Assembly: GCF_043641665.1 (NCBI RefSeq)
Contig: NC_092192.1
Location: 4,623,658-4,687,657, forward strand
Source: Enoplosus armatus
Taxonomy: Eukaryota > Chordata > Actinopteri > Centrarchiformes > Enoplosidae
DNA length: 64,000 nucleotides
Reading direction: 5' to 3'
The first letter of the stretch is position 1; each line of letters starts with the position of its first letter. The notes under the pieces are model-generated. The model searched no databases. It was not told the DNA's origin and saw only the letters and a program-made list of their open reading frames with translations. This document shows, piece after piece, positions 38,415 to 62,155 of the stretch. The translations under genes were made by a program, and so were the position numbers.

Positions 38415-39954
38415 GAGAACATAGACACCAAAATTTGCCACGGTTGTTTCCCTGGTTGTTGACTACTGTGCTACTTACGGCACCTGTACAAGATATGGAG
38501 CTCTCAAATAGACTAAAATGTGATTTAAGTAGTGTTTTACATTTCAACTGTGCAGCGTTATTGGCTACAAATCCAAGCCATACAGAAAGCCAAAGTCCTG
38601 CCCCATTTATCTTTTCCTCCTCTGTTCCTAAATGTTTCTTCCCATAGACAGTTTCTTTGATCTGCATTTCTGACAAGATGTTAGCATCCAACAACACCTC
38701 CCTGTCTGTCTTAGACACAGAAGAGCTGTCAAAACACCATGGGAGCAAAACCTAATGAAAGCTAACAAATGAATCATTGTTTTATCGTTGTTAAAATGAC
38801 AGGGCGCTCAATTTTTTTTTAACCAGCATTTGCTCAGAGTAGCAGATACCCATTGAGCTTAGAATACAACAGAATATCATAGGAAAATGTTTAAGGTTTA
38901 CAAAATGCTGAATAAAGAAGCTCTCTATGAGAAAATCTACAGAGGAACAAAAGTGGAAGAAACTAGTCCCGAGGGATGTCATTGGTTTGAAGTGATACTA
39001 AAAGATCAGTGGCCTCAATGTAGTGTAGGCCTATGCTAAGGTATTAGCATGGGGTCTGCTATGACTCAACATAGTGTTTGATAAGTGTGTGTGATCAAGA
39101 GTTAGCAAGGTGGTTGGTATAACTCAATAAAGTGTCAGTATGTAGTCTGGAACCACTAAATATATAGTTCTATGTGCTAAAGTGTTAGCATGGAGCACAC
39201 TCTCACTCAAAATAATGTTAGCAAGAAGCAAAGTATGGCTCAACATAGCATATGCCTCTGCTAAAGTATTAGCATGGAGCCTATTGCAACTTAAGATACT
39301 AGTGTGTGATATGGTGTTGGTTTGGATTCAACTATCACTCAACATATAGTAAGTGTTAGTATATTGCTTGCTAGCACTCAAAAGATCAAGTGTTAGCATG
39401 TAGTCTGCAAACACAAGGTCTATGTGCTGAAGTGTTAGCATGGAGTGAACTCTCACTCAAAATAATGTTAGCAAGAGGCTGACAATTGCACGTCAAAGTG
39501 TTAGCATCAAGCTTGCTATAACTTAATAGTGTGAGATGAAGTGTTGGCTTGGAACAACCACTCAACATAAATCAAGTGTTAGCTTAGAGTTTATTATGGC
39601 TCAACAGTGTAAGATAAAGCGTTCGTACGGACTCATGGATGCTAAGGTGTTAGCATGGAGTGACCTCTCACTCAAAATAGCATTAGCAAGAAGCTCACCA
39701 CTAAAACTTAAGCACTAGCCTACACTATATCAAGTGTTAGCATGGAGCTTGATATGTAAGATAAAGTTTTAGCATGAAAACCATTCACCATAAAAATGAT
39801 GCTAAAGTGTTAGCATGGCGTGAACTCTCATTCAAAATAGTGTTAGCAAGAAGCTGGCTATCGCTCCACATAGTGTAGGCCTACTCTGAATAGCGTTAGC
39901 ATGGTGCAGCAGAGCCAACGCTGTACACGTGTTCATTTTGGTGTCCATGTTCCC
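38415..39954. mobile_element. candidate element bounded by 20-bp inverted repeats, with internal array
   Basis: gagaacatagacaccaaaat at 38415-38434 and attttggtgtccatgttccc at 39935-39954 are inverted copies at 18 of 20 positions. The right two thirds (39013-39905) is a degenerate tandem array. A direct copy of the end motif, followed at once by array-like sequence, occurs at 56308-56430, which supports a mobile family. No transposase frame; superfamily unknown. Confidence 0.5.
39013..39905. repeat. degenerate tandem array of 'gttagcatggag' units
   Basis: A block of about 60 bases (tgctaaagtgttagcatgga ... tctcactcaaaata ... gttagcaagaagc) recurs at 39171, 39421, 39639 and 39799, with shorter related units (ctcaacatagtgt, agtgttagcat) between. 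Spacing shrinks from about 250 to 218 to 160 bases. Copies differ by substitutions and small gaps. Confidence 0.85.
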
Positions 39955-42070
39955 ATTCAACAAGAGTCATACGATTAAAATCTCTCCTTATATACAAGTA
40001 CAAGGGATACAAAGCATATCTTTTGTAATGCTAATGTGTTATATGTAATGTAAAATATGTAATGTGAAAAGTTTCAGTATAATCATGATGTAGTTTCACA
40101 ACCAATGTGCTAAAATGAAGGAGTATAATGTCACTGCCCCATGCAGGAGACTTAAATGTACTGTATGTATAGGGTGCATGTTAGTGGAGAACCAACTGGT
40201 AAATCTGTATATCCTGCACTATATCCTCACATGAAACATCCATCACACACCAAACAAGCTGGTCACACTCTGGGACCCAAAGAAAGAGGCTAAGACTGGA
40301 GGGTAGTTATGTTTTTGAATGAGAAGTGGGTCACAGCGTCTACAGCTAAAATACTGAAAAATCAAATGGATCTCTCTTCATATCACTCCAGTTACTGTGA
40401 TTAACTGAAGTGCCAGACAGTCTTTGGTTTACCAACCCTTAGAAGAAGAAGTTGAAGTATCACAAACCATGTCAGAGAGCATAAATAGAAGAAGAATCTA
40501 TAAGGAAAAAAAAAAACTGCTAAAAATGAAACATATAGAAAAGAAACAGCGTCGCATTCTAGATGTGATCCTCGTCAGAATCAGTCTCACAGTTTCATCA
40601 TCTTACAATAAACCATTATACACACACATATGTTAACAACTTCATCAAACTTCATCAAACCCTGAGCAAAGAGGATGAACTTAAGACTTGCTATAATAAG
40701 AATCTGTCAAGTGACAAAGAATACCTGCAAAGATATGTGTACTCCGCACGCTTTGAACCTTTCATAGTTCTTACTGAGGGACTCTCAGATTTTGGATCAG
40801 ATGCTGTTTATGAGCAACATGATTGCATGAGGCAGTGATCCAGACTCGATGGAAATAATGTGGCTTGTCTTCCTTTGGCTGTGAAACTTACACGAACTTA
40901 ACAGTTCAGGTCAGACCAATTAATCGGATATTGAGTTTTTAAAAGTAAAAATCAGGTATCGGCACGTCAATGTCATCTGTTGATATGGGTGTTATTTAGC
41001 AAGACACAGTCACACGCCCTTATAAATATATATTTTTGCTTTCTTAATTACCAGAGGGGCACAATAAAAATAATAAACTGCTTAAATAAAGAGCTGTTGC
41101 AGTCAAAAGAAAAAATAGGGAACTTTTGATGATTAAATCTAATTGTGGAATGTCATATTTTCTATACTTATTTTATCATTTTAAAGCTAAGCCTAGAGAC
41201 TGCTGTTAAAATCTTAATGGTCCATCCAGCGCAATGAACTGCAAATCTGATCTCCTCCACTGATCCATCTAACAGTTCCCACAACTCTCTGCCAAATGTG
41301 ACACACATTTCCATAAACAGTCTGACAAATGTGACAGTTTCCACAACTGTTAAATGGACCTGTCAAAAATCAGAGTCCTGGGCAAAGAGGAGTTTAAAAG
41401 TGACTTTCTGAAAATCCCCCCAAAAAAAAAGAAAAGCGAAATGTCAAGAGGGGCCATTTTCTGCAAAACACAAACTGTCACGACAGGCTTGCTTTTAGTG
41501 TTGACTGCTACTACACCTCAAGACGTTTTGTTTCAAAGCCTTTTCTACCAAACATTAATCGAATCAGTATCACTCTCGCTATCCCAAAGCATTAAAACAA
41601 CGCCATTTGTCAGTTCTTTCAGTGTATTTAGTGGAGGGTGACGTCACTGAGATATATATATATATATGTATCTGAAAGCAGCAGACTACATGAGAGACAT
41701 GCACAGTTTCAATAGGAAAATGCCGGGCTGGCCCTGCTAATCCCAACTGGTCCTGCCTGTAAACTGCTGAGTGGACAAGCAGATAATCCTGACGACAGAT
41801 GGCAGCAGAGAGGAGGGAGGGCTCGCTCTGCTCTGCTGACGCTCTCAGCAAGTTTCACATCACTGCAGAGCAGCACATCAGCTAAGAGGACTGAGATGAG
41901 TTAAAAGGAAAGACGTGTGCAGAGATGATGGGAGGATGGAGGCCGGAAGGGAGTGCGATAAGAATTTAAAAGGGAATGGCCTGCAGCTTTTAATCTTAAA
42001 TACAAAAATATAAATGGTTGACTAAAGTGACAACCACTGGTTTTGACTTCAGTGAAAGTGGAGACTGTTA
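39955..42070. other. intergenic, no gene seen
   Basis: AT-rich. Contains a short (TA)n run at 41652-41667; otherwise no recognisable element. Confidence 0.5.
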
Positions 42071-42094
42071 GATAGATAGATAGATAGATAGATA
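42071..42094. repeat. (GATA)n microsatellite
   Basis: Six perfect GATA units. Confidence 0.97.
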
Positions 42095-42525
42095 TATTAT
42101 AAATGCAAGTGTAAGAATAAAACTGATGGGCATAGCATCTTATGAATGTATAAACTAAGGTCAGAGGTAACTACCATTTCATTTACACCACTGCATATCT
42201 GAAGACAAGTGGATAAGAGGCTGAGGGTGAACAGCACAGTAAAAAAAAAAAAGGTTGGGAGGGTTCAGCTGAAAGCAGAACAAAGAGCCTGGGGTGTTTC
42301 CAGTAAGAGTGGCCTGGTCAGCAATGGACAAAAGAGGCCTGCACTCTGCTGGACTCCGGCCAAACTCGACAAACAAGCCCATCATTCAGCAGCTCGGCTC
42401 TCCTTACTGCCTCATCCTCACGCTGCTCGTCAGCAAACAGTCTGTCCACCAACAACGAGACTCATCACCTTTTCTCTGCACCGCTGTTCCCACCAGACGT
42501 GGATACCGGTGTGTTTGCCACAAGA

Positions 42526-42537
42526 CCCCCCCCCCCC

Positions 42538-42569
<32 letters not shown>
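42526..42569. repeat. poly-C followed by (AC)n
   Basis: Fifteen C bases run directly into about fourteen AC units. Confidence 0.97.
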
Positions 42570-42571
<2 letters not shown>

Positions 42572-45500
42572 GCACAGTAACACTACTGAGCCCACAATGA
42601 AACAGCAGCACACAGTCTTGATGCTTGAAAGTTGAAACGTTTTAGTTCTTTCAGAGGATGAATTTCATTTTGAAAAATGTGAGCGAGACTATGCATCTTA
42701 TGAAAGAAGAAATAACACAAGCTCCTTCATACAAATGAAAAGTTGAATTCATGAGCAATAAAACACACCCACGCTCAATTAAACACACTCAGGGGATTTG
42801 CTTCTCCAGCCTTACTTGGTCTGGTATGACCAGTAGCTTATGGTGGCTGCTGTTAGCTAATGTTACAAAACTTCAGATAAGATATTGTTGAGTCAGTTCT
42901 ATGACTACTGTTACAGCATGTTTTCGCATTCATAATGATCCCACAATTGTCACTTGATTCACAGTGGCTGCAAAAGTTACAGAAATGGCTCGCTTTCACG
43001 CAAAATGGAAGAAACCATCTGAGAAACGAAAGTGTGGAAACATTTTGGATTCGAAAACAAAGATACAAAGAAGGCTGTTTGCTGCCTTTTAAACATGCAA
43101 TTGCCTGCCTTTACTTGTTAGCTCGTTAGCCATGTCAGTTTACAACAAAGTCTTGATTTTCGTATTAGTTGTGTTCAAACTTCTTTTGGAAAAAGTGACT
43201 GCCCTATCAAGTCAGTATCCAAACACAAACATTTGTCAACTGAGCTGCAGTTGTAAACTTGTTGGTTTTTGCTACAAAAATTGTTAATAAAAATCAATGT
43301 ACTCTTTTTTTTTTTCAGCATTACATGAATGTGAATTAATCAAAGCACCAGTGAGGTAAATTTGAAAGACAGGCAAAGACTTTTCAACTTCCAACTCAAC
43401 TGAAATGCAACATGAGGCCATGTATTTGTGGTGTGGAGTCCCAGTAGAAATGTACAGTAAAAACAAAACGTATGGTCCCAAAAAAATGTGAAAAGAACAC
43501 AACATACAGAGGCGTGGATCAATCTGATATGACTTGACGTTAGTGTTGTATGCATGCACCACAGCAGCCTCTTTTGCATAGATTGAACTTGCAGGACATA
43601 AAAAAGGCCATTAACGCATACTTAATCAGTTAGTTCACTATAAAGCTTGAATGACCAAGAATATTATCCAAAGAGTTAAATTAACCTCAGGATCTGGACT
43701 GCGTGTGAAACTAACCCCGCGGCATTCTTCTGAAAATAATATCCTCTATTTATTCTTTGATATGAAGAAATACTCTCAAGATCCAAAGTGAAGCGTGTGA
43801 CTTCATGTGACTTTTCCCTCATAAATGCCTTTAAGATAAATGTATTTATGCAACTGTGAATCCCACGAAAAAATAAAAACAATGGTCCTCTCAGGTTTAA
43901 TTATGATGTCTAGATGCAGGTTTAAAAGTGTTGTTTGTGATGAAACTAAAACATGATGTGAATCTCTAAAAACATGACGTATATACAGCCCTGTGTGAAG
44001 TGCTCAATGCAACAGCTGATACACAAGTGCATATAAATCTCTGAAGCCTCAGGGAAACTAATCAGTTCCTGGATGTCATGTTATAGATCCTTAGTGTTTT
44101 GTGGCTGGTTGCTCAGAAATTTAAATCCTCTGTGTAAGTTTGCCCTGGCGAGCCACTGCTCAGCTTATTGCTCTGACCTTGGCCCTGAGTTCGTCCCACA
44201 TTAGGCATTACCATGCGCCCCCCCCCCCCCCCCGGATCTGAGTGACTTTTTAAAGGAGAAAACGAATCTCCAACAGCCGTGACATTTGACCATACGTGAC
44301 CCTCGAAGACAGTGGTCCCCAAGGTGCCCTACATCAGCTGTTAGCATCGTAGTGTTTCTATGGCAGCTGCAATGCTCCTGTGTCTTCTCAACAAAGAGTG
44401 TGGATTCAAAAGAATCATTCAGTAGCAAGAAAACTAAAAGGGTAAAAACCCTCACAAATGCAAACCATATAGACCTGGCTGAAATTTAAAATCTGAATTT
44501 CGCCAATCCTTGCACTTTGGAGTAAGTACTAACATTTTGGTGTATTATGTGACAGAGGGCCACATCTTATCCTATCATTGCGTTACATTATTTAGACATT
44601 GAGAACAGCCTGGTTGCACTTTTTTTATTTTTATTTTTTTAAAAGGTGATTCATTTGAGGTCTTGACCGAACTTTGCAGTAACATCCTAAAATAAAAGAA
44701 AGCCAGTATGGACATGTTTTATGTGATGCATTTCATGAAAGAAATGACTTAATTTTGTAACCCTTCTCCAACTCTGACACTGGACGATATTGCCAAACTG
44801 AACTCCTGAAAACGTTGAACTTTGTTAAAACAGAAGTAATAGTATTCCCAAGAACACGAGAACAGCATTAATTCCTGGGGATACACCATGCATACAGAGC
44901 TAGCACCCTGTTGAAGGGGATGGCTTCTTGAAACAAATGAGCCAGGGCCTTAAAAGTGTGCTGGATGTTACAGTGAGGAACGTGGGATTGTTGCTGCAGA
45001 TTTGCAAACTGATGCCATGATGACATGACATCAGTTTGCCTGTGGAAAACTGGCAAACAAAATGGGAAGCAACAAACAAAATGAACAGAGGCGAAAAGTC
45101 AGAACCTATCACATTAACGGGGTGTTAGCGAATGTAGCTGATTTTAGCTTTCGGATGTGGATGAGGTGACATGTATTCCTCACAATTATTCCTGCTAATA
45201 CTGCCTGATATTTGCATCCCACCCACCACTATTCCTAATCCTTCTCGTCAGTGTGATTAGTGAATGGATGGGAGAGGAAACGCCACTATCTGACACATTA
45301 CAGCAAAACCATAAAAATAAATACAACCTGTCGTAACAGCAACTCTCACACACACACACACACACTGTAACAGACCTTCCAAATCAGCAGAGGCTGTAAA
45401 CACAGTAGGAGTAAGAGATAAGATAATGTCTCTCCATGGAGGCTCTTCTTCAGTTTCTGGTGCTTTTACTCCATGTTTTACTCTCAGTGAAGCAAACATG

Positions 45501-45836
45501 ATCTTTCTTCAGTGTTGTAAATGTCGATAGATGCAGTGTAGCACTTCAACAAGATCCAGGCAAGAGCCAAACCCCCCGCCCAAAAAAAACCCAGATCATC
45601 AAACTTCAGTAGTAGAATTGGATCGGTGGAGAGGTCCACTTAGGCAGCAGATTTATAACAGAGGAGTTAAAGTGTGCGGAAAATGCCCAGGAGTTGTGGG
45701 ACAAGAGCAGGCAGTCCTGGTGTACTACAGTACAATGGTGGGGTTTGAAATGTGTTAAGTCAAACTAGTGCCTTTGCAGAAGTAGTTGCGTTAGTAGCTG
45801 AGTGTGCGGCTTGAGCGAGCAATCGTGAACTGGATA
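42570..45836. other. intergenic and likely tlcd3 3' flank
   Basis: No exon seen. Contains a 16-base poly-C run (44218-44233) and a (CA)n run (45347-45365). The right part probably holds the 3' UTR of the tlcd3 gene, but no poly(A) site could be assigned. The stretch around 42815-42860 shares 'gaccagtagcttatg' with 24138-24155, suggesting an old repeat. Confidence 0.45.
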
Positions 45837-57958
<12,122 letters not shown>

Positions 57959-58130
57959 CTGAGAAAGAGACAGACACATAAAAACATTAATAGAGAAAGG
58001 TCATATAAAGTGAGCCAAACATTCCTGAACATTCATTAATCACACTCGGGGCGGTTACAGCATGTAAAATAAAATTAAGATATTTTTGTCTCATGTTTTT
58101 AGCCATGCTAGCCATAGCAGCGCTGATCTG

Positions 58131-58522
58131 TCGGTCCACCACTTTGGTCTAGACTGAAATGTCGCAACAAATACTGAATGGATTGTAATGAAATTCGTAC
58201 AGACATTCATGTTCCCCACAGGGTGAATTATAATAACTTTCATTTTTTAAATTTTTCTAGCACCATCATCAGATCACTGGTGACATTCCCATCAGCCTCA
58301 GGTGCACCTGTGTTGAGTGCTCATTAGCAAATGTTGTCATGCTAACACGCTAAACTAAAATGGCGAACATGGTAAAGATTATGCTTGCTAAATATCACGT
58401 TAGCATTGTCTTTGTGAGCATGTTAGCATGCTGACAATAGCATGTGGTTCGTAGCACCATCGTGCCTAAAATAAGTACAGCCTCACAGAGCTGCTAGTAT
58501 GGCTGTGGAGTATATTTTTATG
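58131..58522. mobile_element. teleost interspersed repeat ('gttagcatgctgac' family)
   Basis: Contains in order ccaccactttggtctagact, acagacattcatgttcccca, catcatcagatcac, aaaatggcgaacatggtaaa, gagcatgttagcatgctgac and cctcacagagctgctagtat, the hallmark blocks of a very abundant percomorph repeat. Non-coding. Confidence 0.75.
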
Positions 58523-59964
58523 TTATCATCTCTGCTTTAATTATAAGGGTACTAATGTATTGTGGTTTTGTAGGCAGTATTTGTTTTCATTAGCATTGGA
58601 GCAGTGTAATTGGTTCAGTTCTGTAACATACTGTAGGCCTGACCTTTCGGCATCAATGTTTATAACACTGGTGTTACTTGGTGTTAAGCAGGACTCCACT
58701 TGCTCTTGACACAAATGCGAATAACCTCAGAAAACAGAATGCAATATTAGATTTTTGTCTTGCCATGGGAGTAAACGTTGGGTATTCCTCAACTGGATAA
58801 ACCCTTGATCTATAAATTACAACTATGACACTTTCTGGAAATCAATTTCGTGTTTTATCTCTGATCTCCAGACCAGCGTAGCATACTGAAACCTTCCACT
58901 GAAACACAGGTTCATCAAACTTTCCTCAGGGTTATCAACATTGAAAAGCAGGGTGACAGTTGGTGGTACGTTTTTAGAAAGTGTCCCTTCAGGTGAACTA
59001 CTACACCAGTCACCACCTACAAGTTCAGTGTACCATCACGGGATTAGCAGTGCTTGGCCTCGACTTTCCTCATCTATAAACAGACCTGTGACATAGGAGA
59101 ACTTAGTAGATCTCTATTTGAAGTGTGTCAGTGTGAGGAGGCGTAAGGCATACATATCATTCATAGGCGTTGCACCTATCTTGAGAGTATACTTGCAAAT
59201 CATGAACTGCTAAATAGTAACTTCATGAAAAAGCCTCACTGACTGTGATGTTCTGTGGCTGCAGTGAAAAAAACTTGATGAATGTTCATTTTTTTTCCCC
59301 CTAATGATTGAAAAGAGTTAATTTTTGGCCATTTTAAAAACAGGACGTTGGATTATATCACCAATTTGTTCAAACTATGAATGGCCGCTTTTGCTCAGAC
59401 AAGCTCTCTCCCTGGCTGTTCTCCAACTTGGCAGCACTGACAGTAAGCTGCTTTGAAATCAGAAAACATGTAATTCATTCCCCGACACTCACTGCAGCCA
59501 TAAGAGACAGTCGTCCCTTCAACACACCGCTGCGTTTAAATGTTTCAACTTTCCTTAGCACCTTGTGGGTCTGGTTTACATCACCTCCTACTCGTCACCA
59601 CCTACAGCAACGAATGCAGACAAACACAGGTTACCTTGTGAAATTGCATCCAGTGCAGCAATTACTCAGCCCTCGCTCATTACAGATGAGAGGCTTGTGT
59701 GGGCTGGAAAGAAAACTAATTTTGAATTTACACAGTTCCCTGTGATTTGTAGGCCTTGTCTAGGATTAATACTGTCCTAGGACCGTACTAAACAGATTTG
59801 AGCTGAAGACTATTCATTCATTTTACCACCAGAAATAAATCATATTTGCATAAATACCCCTATAGGACTGCACTCATGGAGCTACACTTTTCCCAAATAG
59901 AAAAAGGATCATCAGGCCAGAAAAACGAATAACCGAATACACAAGAAGTAGCTAAATCTTATGT

Positions 59965-60215
59965 CCAGATTGGCCAGTTTATGCTCCCTAGAGGATGAAC
60001 CCTTTCTATTTTGGTAACTCCAGATTCTTTCCTATAGCTCAAGTTAGTTTGCTCAACAGTGCACACGTGATATCTCATGATAAAACAAACAGATTGCCAT
60101 GAGATTCGCTGAGCGCATTCATGCTCCCAAGGGGATAAACCCTTTTGATTTTACTGGCCACATGGTCTTTCTTCTACGGCTACCCTAAGGACAAAAATTT
60201 ACATTTCTAGCTCCT
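59965..60215. mobile_element. older copy of a related teleost repeat
   Basis: Two repeated halves: atgctccctagaggatgaac and atgctcccaaggggataaac, each followed by 'cctttntattttngg'-like sequence, as in the 58-kb repeat family where 'gttccccag(a)ggatgaa' recurs. Highly diverged. Confidence 0.5.
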
Positions 60216-60929
60216 CTACTGTGAGGATCTGAAAATAGCAAAATTGTCAGTATTCTGTTTGTTAGTCCAGTAATTTTCTTGTGTGGGGTTCATGGATCCA
60301 AAATTTTGGTCTGAAGCTGACAAGCATAAATTATTCTTCAAAAGAAAGATATCTGATCTAAAATGGGCCCGTAAGACACTCGATCCGAAATAGACCAGAG
60401 AATAGTTAAACATGATTCAAAATACAGTCGACCCAAACAGACCCAAATAGTTCGAACACCAACGCTGGCAACGGGAATCTGAAGTCAAAAAGAGCAGCAA
60501 AACATTGTCATTTTACCAGCACTTCACAATACCCACTGTGACACTCACTCTCTGACCCACCACGTGATCGGAGCTGATAGCAAATCCCCCATGGATCCAC
60601 TCGGGTACTGGACATATTGTCCCAAAGCCCTATAACCCTACCCAATACAACTAGACCCTTCAGAGATCTGATAAGAGTGAATATCATTTGGACGCAGCCC
60701 GACTCAGGTCTCAGTTAAAAGGAACCGAGAGGTCTCTTGAATTCCCCATAGTGCGAGAAAAGCTTAAGACTTTTAGTCCTGTTGTAAATAATGAGTAGTT
60801 TTACAAGGCCATAAAGACTGCTTTCTTTCTCTTTCTTAACGAGTTATAGTGTGTTGCAAATGGCAAGATTGAGAAACAAAGAGCGTATTTGTGTGGTTTC
60901 CTGCTTGAACCTGCTGCCACCTCACACCA

Positions 60930-61270
60930 ATCTCCATGGGAATGCGGCCATGACACCGGCATCGGCAAGGCAACGAAGGCCACGTGATGGGCAACGACAA
61001 AACGACAGGCCTGAGCTGGAAAAGACTAACTGGCCTCTCTCTCTCCTTCCCCTACGAACTCTACCCCCCCCATCACACACACATTTTATCCCCACGCCTC
61101 GCCGCCTTCTAGGGCTGTATGGTCGCATACTCCATCACAAGACCCAGATTTTGCACAGCCCGTTCATTGTGTGTCCGCCAATAACCCCCTCTCTCTCTGC
61201 TGATGAAAGGTTGAGGTTGACGGGGTGAGGAGCGTGCGGAGGGGAAAAAGGGAAGAATGCTTTGCTGCCT
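60930..61270. promoter_or_regulatory. GC-richer patch, possible promoter
   Basis: Less AT-rich than its surroundings with several CpGs, about 3 kb upstream of the first tlcd3a exon found. It might be the promoter or 5' untranslated exon of that gene. No firm promoter motif. Confidence 0.2.
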
Positions 61271-61999
61271 TGTTCGGCAATGTTGTCTTTTCTTTCCTGC
61301 TGTGTCAGGCCAGTGAACAACCTCAGCTTCCCTTTCAATACAACCAAGTCTTCCATCTGACTGTTTCGTTATACACGGACCACTTGCTCTTTCATGTTCT
61401 GTCACACACACAGTGTCTGACAGTCAGGAGAGGTGGGGTTTTTTCTTTTTTTTTGCTCCTCCAGTAAATGGGCTACGTAATCTGTAGTTCCATTGGCGCT
61501 GCAGCAGAGCGAAAGAAAAAGTGACAGCAGAGGCAAAAAAAAGCAAACAGGGTAAAGTGCATTTCATGGCGAGAAGGACCTCTTTCCCCATCACGACCCC
61601 TCAATCACACAAATGGATGCAACGACAATCACGAACTGTATTGTTCCTTAACCAGTAGTCATAAATAAACACTTAATCAATGAAGCAATCAACAGAAAAT
61701 CATCTTGATACTTTCGCGAATCAATTCATTGTTCAAATACCAACTGGTTCCGGCTTCCTGACTTTTTAGATTAAAACGATAAATCAAATTCGATAGATGA
61801 ACCAATAATTAGTAGCAGCCCTAAAGGTGGGTAAGGTGGCCTCTAGTCAGTGGTCATCATAAGGCAAAAGGCATACATTTTTTAATTGATTATTAAAAAG
61901 ACACTTCCCTCATTTAACTTACAGCACCACTATATAATCCCTATGATAAATATGACCTCTGACAAACATACTGTTTTCAGATTTTCAGAGGTGTTGGTC

Positions 62000-62155
62000 A
62001 TTTTTAAGGCTTTAGGTTAATGTGTTATTGTACTGGACTCCACCATAGTCCTTGTTTTTAGCTGAATGTCTATTTATGTGTAAGTGGAAAGAAAAACCAG
62101 AGTCAAACTCCTTGTATGTGTACACATACTTGTCCAATAAAGCCGATTCAGATTC
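62000..62155 (+). mobile_element. LINE-type 3' tail fragment
   Basis: Ends ccttgtatgtgtacacatac then ttgtccaataaagccgattc and agattca, the usual 3' terminus of a common teleost non-LTR retrotransposon or its SINE partner. No reverse transcriptase frame. Confidence 0.55.

Noticed and set aside
39013..39905. CRISPR-like array
   Set aside because: Units are degenerate, spacing is irregular and the genome is vertebrate; it is a decayed tandem repeat.
60922..61128. Minus-strand frame ending MAAFPWRLV as a possible tlcd3a first exon
   Set aside because: It lacks the hydrophobic N-terminal segment of the family and stops at once; no suitable donor phase.
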